Below, in pieces: positions 39,481-49,972 of a DNA stretch of 64,000 nucleotides. The stretch lies in assembly GCA_037013685.1 (NCBI GenBank), contig CM072891.1, forward strand, positions 8,222,501 to 8,286,500, written 5' to 3'. The stretch is from Acridotheres tristis (taxonomy: Eukaryota; Chordata; Aves; Passeriformes; Sturnidae). The position numbers and the translations under genes were made by a program. Numbering within the stretch: position 1 is the stretch's first letter; every line of letters begins with the position of its first letter. The notes under the pieces were generated by a model that ran no database searches, had not been told where the DNA came from, and was given only the letters and a program-made list of their open reading frames with translations.

Positions 39481-39514
39481 GGGATTGTGAGGGTAGAGGG
39501 AAGGGGCCTGGGGG
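39481..39514 (+). promoter_or_regulatory. Predicted G-quadruplex motif
   Basis: G runs at 39481-39483, 39491-39493, 39498-39500, 39503-39506 and 39510-39514 are separated by loops of 7, 4, 2 and 3 nt. The last four runs satisfy the usual G3+N1-7 rule. The motif lies on the plus strand in a G-rich region about 3.3 kb past the SIPA1L1 stop. Confidence 0.6.
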
Positions 39515-40676
39515 AGCTTGTTATGGGATTGTGGGAGAGGAGATGGGATGAAATGCAACACATTCAGGTTTTACTCATCTGAAAGCGTGGTTACTGTATG
39601 ATTGCCTGTTGTTTCTGTGGGAGGCTGTGTGAACAAGTAGCATGAGAGCCTTTTCCCCAGCTCTCCCTATTGAGGGAAAGGTCCCCATAAACCAGGCACA
39701 GCCTGGGAGGATTGACTGGTCTGCTTTTAAAACCTTTATGTAATTCTCTCGTCTCTTAGTGCCTTCCTTTGGGCTGACAGCTAACAAATCCTCTTTATAA
39801 GCAGTTGGCTCTCTCCTGGCAGACGGTTCAGCATGGTGTTAGTCCTGTATGTGAGCAACTTGCTTTGCTGCAAGACAGCAGAGGAAGAGGAGGTTGCAGT
39901 TTATCTGCTGGTATGGCATCCAAAGCTGGGTTCCCTGGAGGAGAGATGATACTGTACCTTCTCTAGTGCTGCAGCTGTAGCAGACATGGGCTGTGCTGAG
40001 GTGGTTGCTAATGGATGGGAGTCGAGCAATGAGATCTTGTACAGGTGCCTTCACCTCTTCCTGATAATGGCCGTGGTGAGGAAATCCTTGCTGGACTTTT
40101 TAAGGCAATGCTAGGGGCAAAAGAAGATGAGAAATATTCAGAGCTCTGCAGTAAGATCCCCTTCCCCCAGCAGTTTTGGCTGGGCATGAGGGGAGTGGGG
40201 CTGGGAGTTTGTATGAGTTGAACTTGCTGGAGCACCAAGGCAGGCTGTGGCTGATGGCAGCCACTTACACCTCCTTTCTGGAAGGAAGACCAGCTGCAGT
40301 CACTGTCTGGGAAAGGCAGATCCTCTCCCACTTTGTACAGCAGCAGCCTGAGGAGTCAGAGTCAGCTTTGGGGAGACAGAGCTGCTGGGGTTTTTCCCCA
40401 CTCAGTAAGCAAAGTCTCAGGAAGCAAGTCCCTTTGTCCAGCTTTTCTTGTGTTTGCATGGAAGGACCTGTCTCCTTTCAGAAGGTAATTTCTGTGTATC
40501 ACAACCAGCTTGTGTTTTTCCAAAATGTTTTGTGTCATGATTTAAAGTGGACTGGGCTGTGGCACAGCGAAGTGTGGCCAAGTGGAGAACTCCTATGGGA
40601 AGTAAAACCAGGGTGCTGCAGTAATTTGCACGTCCTTACCAAACTGCAGGGCTCGGGGCTGCAGAATTTATGGTCT
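39515..40676. other. Intergenic sequence, nothing recognised
   Basis: GC is somewhat higher than in the SIPA1L1 introns. A 170-codon open frame (40176-40688) runs into the CR1-like fragment and shows no recognisable domain. I see no other feature. Confidence 0.5.
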
Positions 40677-40840
40677 ATCACAAGGTAACTCAGGTTGGAA
40701 GGATCTTCAGGAAGTCTCTTGTCCAGTCAGTTGCTCTGGACTTTATCCATTGGGTCTTGAAGAAAACCTTTGAGTATGGAGATGCATGGTCTTTTTGAGC
40801 AATGCATTACTTCATCATGAAAAGGGTTATTAGAAGAAAG
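40677..40840 (-). mobile_element. Decayed CR1-like LINE 3'-end fragment
   Basis: On the plus strand the stretch begins with GGTTGGAAGGATCTTCAGGA and continues with gtcttgaagaaaacc and atggagatgcatgg. This follows the order of the reverse complement of a CR1 3' end (the familiar ggttggaagg..acctctggag / gtcttgaatatctccaaggatggag pattern). The element is therefore on the minus strand, truncated and heavily diverged. Its distal limit is approximate. CR1 is the dominant avian LINE, which supports an avian source. Confidence 0.55.
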
Positions 40841-41682
40841 GTGTCACCTCAGCAGCAGTTGTGGGCTCTGTTTTGCCTACATTGCAAAAGCTCATGGCAA
40901 AGGAGTCCATACCCTCCTTGAAAGTCCACATGTCCTCTGCCTGGGGCCAGCAGTAGAGCACCCACATTTGCCATTTTCCCTTCGGTGAGCCTGGCAGAAA
41001 GGGGAACCCTGCAGCTTGGTGGATGCTGAGCACTGTTTGCTCCACTCCACTAATCAACTTCCTACAGTACAGTTCTGCTTTAGTTGCTAGGGATTTCTTT
41101 TCTGTACTTGGTACTGCTTATTCACGCTTTAATCAGGGCCTAGATTGAGCCCCCTGGTTGTCCTTCACTCTGTGCTGCCTCCAAGAAGGACACACGTGCT
41201 GGGAAGCCACAGCTGTGGGCAGAGGAGGCTCCTGGCAGCTGAAGAAGCCTATCAGCTATTGGCACACAAAAGTCAGAGACTAAAACGAGGATGTATTCCA
41301 GGACTAGGACTAAATGTACTTTCCTAAACCTCATGTGATAGTGGGAAATGCCACCAACTATAACTAAAAAGAGGTTTCACATCACAGGGGCAAAAAAACC
41401 AGGGACTTGTTCTAGTGCTGTTCGAATGTTCATTTCTGTTCTTTCCCCTTGCTTCCTCCCACCTCTCCTGCACTTTTCCAGCAGTTTGTTCGCTTTGTCT
41501 GGTGGCTGCTGACCGCTGTTCTGCCTCCTGGGATCTGATGCAGAAAGAGGGGCTGCTCCAATGGTCCTGGCAGCGAAGCTGTGTCTGCCTGTGGCTGAGC
41601 TGAAAGGCGAGGCTGAGTTGAGCAATTGAAGGACTTGGCTGAATTGAAGAGCTTGACTGCTCACTTATTTTGTGAAAGGAGC
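40841..41682. other. Intergenic sequence, nothing recognised
   Basis: No exon, RNA gene or named repeat. The overlapping open frames on both strands near 41324-41752 have no recognisable content. More CR1 remnant could extend into the first part. Confidence 0.5.
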
Positions 41683-41772
41683 CGAGGCACATTTGCATCT
41701 CTTTATCACTCCAAGACAGTATCTCACGCCCAAAAGGAGTGTGGAGATACAAAGAGATGTAAATGTGCCTCG
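41683..41772 (+). repeat. Near-perfect 22-bp inverted repeat (hairpin 1)
   Basis: The arm at 41683-41704 is the reverse complement of 41751-41772 at 21 of 22 positions; the single difference makes a G-U pair in a plus-strand RNA, so the RNA stem would be unbroken. Within the 46-nt loop, GTATCTC (41719-41725) pairs with GAGATAC (41744-41750), directly stacking on the right arm. The left arm includes ATTTGCAT, the POU octamer in reverse, and the right arm its one-base variant. It may be a foldback element, a conserved palindromic repeat of the Eulor kind, or a small-RNA precursor; the sequence alone does not decide. Confidence 0.8.
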
Positions 41773-41794
41773 AGAAGAGATAACTTCTGTAAAT

Positions 41795-41855
41795 CGGAGG
41801 TTACCACTGAGGCTCCCGGCTTAGCTGGAGCTTGGAGACTCAGTGATAACTTCTG
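41795..41855 (+). repeat. Second 22-bp inverted repeat (hairpin 2)
   Basis: Positions 41795-41816 pair with 41834-41855 by 18 Watson-Crick pairs, two G-U pairs and two mismatches, leaving a 17-nt loop. It starts 23 nt after hairpin 1. The right-arm sequence GATAACTTCTG (41845-41855) also occurs at 41779-41789, just before the left arm. The left arm could therefore fold backward or forward, but not both at once. Confidence 0.65.
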
Positions 41856-44800
41856 CTGGATGGAAGGAACAGGCTATGTCATGCCCAAATTGCAGTGTGC
41901 CAGGGATAACGCCTGGGATGTATCTGCCCACGCACAGCAGAAACAATCACTGTGTGCTTGCCTGGCCCTTCCTCCTTCGAGGCTTCTGGCTGAGTCCAGC
42001 TCTGCCCAGAGGAGCAGCCTAGAGCTCTGCAGTGCCAGCTTCTGCTGCCGGCATTGCATAGATGGGGGACTGGGGACACTTGACTCTTGTTTCCTTCATG
42101 ACCATGGCATTTGGTCCTAATAGTGGTATAATATAAGTGTACATCTATTTGCTTTTAACATTCTTTGTGGCACCTTTATTTCTTCTAGAAAATGTTAGGT
42201 GTTTTCAAGCTGTGTGCAAGCATCTGACAAAAGCCATTCTTCCGTGTTATGCTTCACATCGGTAGACTGGTCAGTCACCACAATCTGCAAGTCCTAATAG
42301 CATTATTGACTGGCAGATTGTTTTGTCTGCTTTATATTCTTCCTCAGGTCAGGCTCAACACAGCCTGGGGAAAAAGAAGGTGTGAAGAGCAATACATAGA
42401 ACTAGCTTCTTGCCTACCGAGTATTTCCCCTCTTCCTGCTTGCTTGTGTTCTGCCACACTCAGAACTGTTGAAATTGAAAAATTTTACATGTGTGAAGTT
42501 TTCTAGCTGATCTAGTCTGCTAGAAAGTCCCTCATGGAGGCCAAATATGTGAGAGCTGCACCATGTTCCCCTAACTGTAAAAACACCAAACTTGATGAGG
42601 TTACACCTATAGCATGGAAATATGAGTCTCCCTCTTTGTGATTTTTCAGTTTTTCCGTGGCCTAAAAGCAACACTCAAACCAGCATTAGTTCCACAGCTC
42701 TGATTTGTTTGGTCTGATTTTGCAGTTAGATCTCAATTCCCCACTAAAACCCTGTAGTTTTTAGCCATATTTGATTTTTAAGTGAGCCATCTTTATTAGT
42801 CAAATATGGGTCAGAGCTTACAAAGGGGAAAGTCATCAGAATCAGAGTATGTAGTGTGGATCTCTGATCTGCTGTAAAGTCTGCTGTCCTCCCCAAGTTC
42901 TGCAGTCTGTTCTGCATCCTGTGGTCTTTGTGGCTAGAATGGGCAAAAATGATGGGAAGTGCCTCAGAGAAAGGTGCTGGCAGGCAAAGACATCCCTGTC
43001 TGAGGTCAAGAAAATGCAGACAAGTTCTTCACACAACAGTCACTGGAGGAGTTGCAGCAGTCCTGGACAAGAGCCCTTGAGGTGTTTTCCCAGCAATCTA
43101 GGTGCCAGCAGAACAGGAAAAACCAGGGCTGCTTGGTGTGAGATGCCGACCAATTCATGACAAGAAAAGGGAGAGACAGAACGAAACTCTGCATGTAAGT
43201 GCACACTAATCTCTCTCTTACTGAAGTGGCAGAGTAGTCTTGGAGCATGCCTGTGGGCAAACAGAACATTTTGCTTAAGCTTCATGAGGTGTTGAGAGCA
43301 AGGGAGAGCGTTTAAGGGATATTTTCAGTGTAGTCTGTTTTAAAATAGACCATTTTTAGTGCTTTTATACAGGGCAGATTTGAAAAGATCAAGTGGCAGT
43401 GTCTAAATGCACAGATAAAGGCTGGATCAGTTTCACAAGGTGCCAAAGTGGGTTAAATGTTGAATTTCTGCTGGCTGCTGAACTTCACCTCTGTCCTCAC
43501 GTGAAGGGGAAAACCAGTAAGTTTTCCCTAATACATAGCTTTGTACTTACTGGGCTTTTAGTCACAGCCAGTTCTAAACAGGAAGTTTGAAGGGAAGGGG
43601 CCATGCTTTCTCAAGTGCATCTCTTTGGGCTGGGAGAATTTGAGTCCTTTGGGACCTGAGAAAAGCTTGCAAAATGAGAAAACAGGCCTAGATTTTTCAA
43701 AGGCACCACAGGGCTGGCTGTGGAGTCAAACAGATATTTCCCCGAGGGCCTGGAGCAGGTGGAGTACCCAAATGGCAGCAAACCCGGCAGGCCTGCCAGG
43801 AGCACAGGGCAGCTCTGTGCTCCCGTGGTCCTGGGCCAAGGCTCCAGACCGAGCTCAGGAAAGGCTGGCTGACCTGCTTTTTATCCCAGTGCATTGGGCA
43901 CTGGGGCTGTTCAGTGGTTTTGCACACCCAGTCTTCAAGGCACCAGCGTTCATCATGTAACTGCTACTGTGTGCTCAGAGACATCCAAGCCTTGTGTGTA
44001 AGGCATGACCAAAAATCCTTTCCTTCAGTAACTTCACAGCTCAAGGCATTCAGAATTAGTAACAACTTCTGAGGACACTCTTAGTGCCTTCCACGTTCCT
44101 CCAAGTTCTCTATGGCCCTGGTCTGGTAACACATACCTGAAGCTAACTGACAGGCAGACTGTGGGATGTACAGCCATCTACTATTTGTCCATAATGGTAA
44201 TCAACCTATTCAGTGCCTTTTAAAGGTATTTATCAGCCAGTCATGCAGATACTTTTAAATCCTAATACTGCATTTGCACTTCTGCCAAGAAAATATGTTC
44301 TAGTGGATTTGTTTTCACATTTTCAGGCAATGATGTAGCATCACAGAGAGAACCAGGCTGCTTCTGAAATAATTTATTTTTAAGAAATCAAAATATAGAG
44401 ACATGGGATGTTATGCTTCTGGCCTGTGTGTAGCCATCTGTATATTTAATACTTTGTCTGATGGTAGCTGAAAGTTTCTGCTGACACCATATCTATGCTG
44501 TCAGATAGTTCTGGTTTAATTTCTGAGACCAGATATATCAATAAATTAGGTCTTATTTAACAGAAAAATCTTCATTATCCTTATCTGGACGTGAATCCCA
44601 ATAAAATAATTTTGTGTATTTGATCTAGTACTCTAGTTAATCTGAGGCAGTAGTCCCCATATGGGGTGCAGCTGAGTTCGGGGCTTGGTAGTACCGGATG
44701 AGATGGATGCCAGCCTGGCTCAGTGTTCAGTACTGGGCATCCAGGTACAGATCCAAGAACAGGGCAGGCAAACAGGGTTATTCCCCTAGAATGTACCTGC

Positions 44801-47800
44801 AGCAATTTGGTTTAGGGACTTCTTGATCAAAGGGGTCAGATTTTTATATAAATACCTTCAGTTCTCTCTTTTCCAATCTTAGTCTGGCCTTAGTCTTACC
44901 TTTTGTATGGAAGCACTTTTAAATCTTTCCTACTGCTCTTCCCTGATCCCTGTAAGCTAAGCCCTTCTGCAGATGGCAGACCAGAAGTGCACAGTATTTG
45001 GGATGCAGATGCACTGCTGTGCTATCCTCACATTGTCTACTGTGTTCACTATCCCTTCCCAAAGCATCACAAGCACTTAATTTTCTAACTGCTGTGGAAC
45101 ATAAACTAAGTTGACATTATTTTTAAGAATAGGCCCAAGAGCCCTTCTTGATATAATGAGGTCAGAAGTGTTTTTCCCCTGTCCTTTCTTTTGAATTTCT
45201 AGGTTGCAGTTTTCCTGCTGTCTTCTCACCTTGTCATTTGGTAGCATATGGTTGTTTTGCAGCTCTTCACAGATAACCCTTCTGCTTTACTCAGCATATC
45301 CTCATGCTACCAGGAGGTTTGTCACATTTATTATCACTCATTTGCCAGGTAATTTACTAAGTTCACCAAACATCGTGGCCTTCAACACTCATCCCTCTGA
45401 TACTGTCCTGGTGAACTCCCTCTGTCATGAAGGTTTGCTCCTTATATCCACCTTTTATTTCCTGTTCTTTAATCATCCATTCTCTCATTTTCCTGTGAGT
45501 TTATACTCCTTTGGGGAAGCAGCTTGCTTCATGGCCCTCCAGTAGGATAAGCAGGTGCTTGTATGCACTGAGCATTTTTTGTCCATGCACTTCATGGCCA
45601 CTTTAAAGGCTTCTAATAGTTTCCAGCAAAAAGACAACATGGAAGATGGAAAGTGAGAGACAGGGAATGTGCCTCTCTTCTACAGACACCCCAGTGGGTC
45701 CAGAGTTCATCCAGGATGCTGGAAGACTGCTTCATTGCCTCCTCTATTCAACGGGATTTGATATTGCATCTTCCAGGAAAGCATCCCAGCTACCAGACTA
45801 CTAGCTTAGCTTCTATTTTCTCCCAGCTTTTTTTGATAGATCTCCTTCATTTGTCTTAAAATATGCATTGACTCAGGGATGGGAATTTATAGCCTGCTGA
45901 CTGTCCTTTAGGTTCTATTTTATCCATTGCTGTTTCAGTGAGCATTGGGTTTCTCCAGTTGAAAGTGGAACCAATAGCAATGAAAATGACTGACAGAATT
46001 GCATGCAGCCTACACATGAGGATGATTGAGAGTGAGAGATGTAGAACTGAAAAGCTTCTTTCAACTACCTCCTTCAAAGTGAAGTCCAGCCTCCATCATC
46101 CACCTGCTCATTTTCCCAGAGAACACCCAAACTATTGAACAGTCTTGCAGTGTCCTCAGACACTTTGATGCATATGGGAAAAAGGTTGGAGAGAGAACCA
46201 TTGGAACAATGCAGGGATTTGCATGCCCAGAACTCCTACGATGAGGAAAGGGGTGGGGACCTAACCTCTAGCAGGTAAACTGTAAGGAGAGTCCCAAGAA
46301 ATAGGACTACCAAATCCTGTGCTGCACTTAGAAAAGTTGGAAAACCCTATTTAAAAACACAGCATGGGGAAAAGGCAGGTCTGAGGCACACACAATTGTC
46401 TTGGGTGCAGGACCTGCAAGCAATCCTTGGAATGAAGAACAGGAGAGCAGGCGTGAAAATCGGTGGGGAGGTGCTGAGGGGCACGGAGAGCTCCCAGGTG
46501 TTATGATGTCCTGAGAGCCCCCTGTTAACCCCTCACCATGTCTGAGATTCTCCCAGTGCTCTGACAAGCCAGTTTCAGCTCATTTTTTGGCCAGTGCCTG
46601 GGTTAGACCTTCAGACCATTTTCCTTTCTTGTGGATGTTGCCTCTCTGAGCAAGTGTCCTGTGGATATTCACAAGGCTCTGCAGAGGAAGGGAAAGCAGA
46701 GGTGAACACTACCAGATGATGGGGGGGACAGGGATGTAGCTGAAACCAGGTAGGTATAGGAGGGTTACAATGAAGTCAAATGACAGCTGATCAGCAAGGA
46801 ACTGGTTTACCTTTAGGTTTACAGTAATGATGTAAAGCTCTGCACAGGGGCCACTTGTCCAGCTGGGCCCTTTGGCACTTCTGTCCTTAGAACCTTGCAG
46901 ATGCAAATCACAGCTCTTTCTTGCCTGGGTAAAACAAAGCACTTGCACTTACCCCAGAGAGACTCATCCTGCTGTGTTCCCTCAGGATAAGCTGGTATAA
47001 TGAGACTTTTTCTGCAACTATTGTCTGTGATAAAACCAGAAACCCTTTGTAGGTTATTAGCCAATACAATGATACTCTCATGTACTTTGTAATTCACTTT
47101 TTATTCATGAGGCCTGACAGCCATTTCCACAATGTGCTTCAGGACTGTGTGGTCTCCATGGAGAGGTTTTTCTTGCTGTGTCAGGTACTTTGGATATTGA
47201 GAGATGATGAAAATTTGTTTATGTGTGGCAGCTTTCATCCATGTTTTATAAAAAGGCAGAAGAAAGCAGTAAGCTATTGCCACGACAGAGCCAGGAACTT
47301 GGCTTCAGGACTGCTTTAATCTCCTTGGCCTCATAATAATTTGGACCTACTTGCTTCTCCCATCACTACTATGATTTCCTCAAATGTTCTCAAAGCTCTT
47401 AGAAATTGCCAGGTCCAAGTGGCTTTTGGAGTGCCACAAGGTTGATTCTCTTTCACATTCCAGTCACTGCCCTTACCAAGCATCCAATTCTGGGAACAAC
47501 CTTGTGATGGCTGGGAGCTGCTCAAATGGTGGCAAAACCCCCTTGACTTGGAAAGGATTTTCAGCTGTGGAGAGGATTTCTGATCCATGCCGGATGAAGC
47601 TAATAAGATCTGCACTGAATTCAGGATGTGCTGGCTCACATTGGGTAGGATTTTGGCAGCTTGCATGGCTGTCAGATTGCAATGTTATATGCATTCAATG
47701 GCAGACAGGAACTGGGAGAACAGCAGATTGTGGCCTGCCAGGCAGCTGGGAAATAGCCTGATGCAGTAGGAGGGATCACACATGGCTGAGAACACCAACT

Positions 47801-48189
47801 TGTGTAATGATGAATGGGAGGTGAGTAGGAGCCATGAAATCCTAGCCTTGTCTTTAGCATGTTTTTCTGACTGCAGTCTGACAAGGAAAAAAAAAAAAAA
47901 CAACAGACCATTGGAAAGATGAAGAATGCAACATGTGAGAAATGCCCAACCTTTGCCAAGCAATATTTTCATACATTTCATATTTTTCCTGTGGCAGCTT
48001 GGTTAGGACGTCTTCAAGCTGAAGTCCAGTGAACACAGCAAGATCTTTGACCTTGACCACAAGAAATCAGGACATATTCTATATAAGTGCATGTCACAGA
48101 GTGTGACCAGAACGTGTCTAATGTATCTCACAGATGCTGTATTTTAGTGGGACTGGTGCTCTGTAAAAGGCTACTTCCAGCTGCTCTTG
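41856..48189. other. Intergenic sequence with no supported gene
   Basis: About 6.3 kb of moderately AT-rich DNA in which I find no splice-consistent exons, RNA genes or clear transposons. It includes an imperfect hairpin at 44704-44743 (10 bp with one bulge) and an A run at 47885-47900. Many short open frames on both strands look random. Confidence 0.55.
47885..47900. repeat. Poly-A run
   Basis: About 15 A in a row in intergenic DNA, without a recognisable retroposon body upstream of it. Confidence 0.7.
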
Positions 48190-48577
48190 ATCCAGCCGCC
48201 CTAAAGGTTTCAGGCAGCCCTGAAGGCTTTCCTAGCCGGCCGTGCAGGGCACTCCGTCCTGCTCCCTGCCGCAGGCGGCTGAAGGTAGCTGTGGATGCAG
48301 ACGTGGAAACTCCTCAGCGGCACACGCAGCGCTTCCCTGGGCAGCAGGTGCCGGTGGGATCAGGTGCGATCCTGCCCCCGCTGTGCCGCGGGTGGCGGCT
48401 GCGGGGCTCCTCTCACCATAACGGTAACAGGGCGTCTCACGGAGCGGCCCGGCAGGGAACAGAGACCCTGGCAAGCCACGTGGAGGATTTTTTTTTCCTT
48501 TCCCACGAAGTAAAAGGAAAGAAAAGGGATGGGAGGCTCCTCCAACGTTCCCTGCGCTGGGAAGGAAGGGCCGGGAA

Positions 48578-48587
48578 GGGGCGGGGC
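48578..48587 (+). promoter_or_regulatory. GC box (Sp1/KLF site)
   Basis: GGGGCGGGGC matches the Sp1/KLF GC-box consensus and lies inside the CpG island, about 100 nt before a possible splice donor. Confidence 0.65.
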
Positions 48588-48599
48588 GCCCTCTGCCGG
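48586..48599 (-). promoter_or_regulatory. CTCF-like motif, minus orientation
   Basis: The minus strand reads CCGGCAGAGGGCGC, which fits the CTCF core consensus CCASYAGRKGGCRS at 13 of 14 positions. It overlaps the GC box in the CpG island. Confidence 0.55.
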
Positions 48600-48715
48600 C
48601 GCCTGTCGGCAGCGGGCCCGGCCCGGCCTGTGCCGCGCTGTGGGGACCGCAATGTCGGACAAGTCACTTCACAGCGCTCAGATTGCCCGTGAGGGCAGCG
48701 GGCACGAGAGTTCGG

Positions 48716-49823
48716 CCTTGTGAAGTGTTTTGAAATCTGCTTGTGAAAGATGTCGAGTAGGAGCAGCGATCTCTGCTAATAAAAGCCATTGTGCAGGAGC
48801 ACGTTACTGCTGGAATTGTGCAGCCACACTTGGGGACTGTGCTGAAGCCCAGGTTACTGCAATAAATTGCTCTCTTTTGCAGACCTGGATCCTATCGGCT
48901 GGCGAAAAGATCCCAAAGCCTACAATTATAATTTTTAATCTGTGTGTCCACAGGCTACTTCCAGAATAAATGTTGTGTTTTCTTCAAGAAACCAGGGCTA
49001 ATTTAACTTTGGATTTCAGCTGTGTCTCTGGGGGGTAACTGTGTTTCTCAGCAAGTAAATGTTCTTGGTATTACATAGCTGTCATGAGAAAGAAGATGAC
49101 ATGCTGGTAGTTTGGCAGCAGTTCCTAGTAAAAGAAAGCATGTAATGATCTTATTGCATGATTTCTCTATTTTCTTCTTGTTCTGTGTCTTCCATAGATG
49201 CAGGCTGGAGAGTACAAGAATTGCACATCCTGGTTTTCTAGCAAAACTCATCTTTCTCAAGAATGGTCCTTCAACTTTTTACAACTGGCAGCTCTGCTCA
49301 ATCCCTGTTTCTCCTCCTTCCTTTTTAGGGTTGTAAGGAGTTTTAGATGTGTAGTGTGATCGTCACAGGCCGTTTTCCTCCTGCTGTGCTGAATCAAGGC
49401 TGTAGACAGCAGAGTTTCTTCTCAGCAGGTAGAATCAGCTGTCAAGTGATAAAAAATGTGCAGTTTCTGCTTTTTACATTTACCGTTGTGAACTAATGAA
49501 TGTGGTTGGTAATCTTAAAGCAGCAGCACAACATACCCCAGCTACACCTTAGTGTTTCTTGGGATGAAGTTTTCAGTTTTTCAACTGGGTGTGAAGTGGA
49601 GGTGGGGTCATTTTAACCAATAAGCATCATCTGTAAAATTGCTGCTGCAAATGTTTGTCAGCTAAAAGAAAATTGCTGATTGTTTTTTGATGCATTTCAG
49701 TTATGTAAGTAAGGTAAGCATAAAAATAATGCTGGAATTCTTCCTCTGTATATGAAGACCAGGTTTGCTCACAGGGTTTATGAAACAGACCTTTTGCCTG
49801 ATTAGGAGGTTCTTTTCTAGGGG
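48716..49823. other. Intergenic or first-intron sequence, nothing recognised
   Basis: Composition returns to AT-rich immediately after the CpG island. No exon or repeat is supported. Confidence 0.5.
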
Positions 49824-49970
49824 CAGCTGGCAGCTCACTGGACCCAAGGAGCAGCTGGGTGCTGTGTGCAGGTGCCACTGCTGCCTGGGACCACAAACTG
49901 GCAGCCACACCAAGTACCTTGATTAAAAAGAATGGGCAACAGTAGGTACACCTGTACATCTGTACACCTG
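49824..49970. promoter_or_regulatory. E-box cluster with 8-bp-spaced triplet
   Basis: Six CANNTG motifs lie within 150 nt: CAGCTG at 49824 and 49852, CAGGTG at 49869, then CACCTG 49949, CATCTG 49957 and CACCTG 49965. The last three sit in a tandem octamer GTACAYCT repeated three times (49946-49969). The spacing is exactly 8 bp. Confidence 0.45.
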
Positions 49971-49972
49971 TG

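Larger units (their letters stand above)
48190..48715. promoter_or_regulatory. CpG island, probable promoter
   Basis: By hand count there are about 44 CpG in about 540 nt, while surrounding 60-base lines usually have none or one. The island contains the GC box GGGGCGGGGC and GC-rich runs (gggcccggcccggcc) and has no TATA box that I can see. This is the usual look of a vertebrate CpG-island promoter. A possible donor (gccc|gtgagg, 48689) follows on the plus strand. In mammals RGS6 is the next gene on this strand, so an RGS6 first exon, an RNA gene, or a bidirectional start are candidates. The 201-codon open frame across it is explained by GC-rich, stop-poor sequence. Confidence 0.65.

Noticed and set aside
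41626..42120. 164-codon open frame across the hairpin pair.
   Set aside because: No domain, no splice context, and the hairpin arms would force unrelated peptide segments. It looks accidental.
44704..44743. Imperfect hairpin of 10 bp with one bulge and a 19-nt loop.
   Set aside because: Short and isolated, within what chance can produce in this length of sequence.
48087..48692. 201-codon open frame over the CpG island, with long open frames in other frames too.
   Set aside because: GC-rich sequence has few stop codons on any strand. The product is Arg/Pro/Gly-rich without family resemblance, and several frames are open at once.
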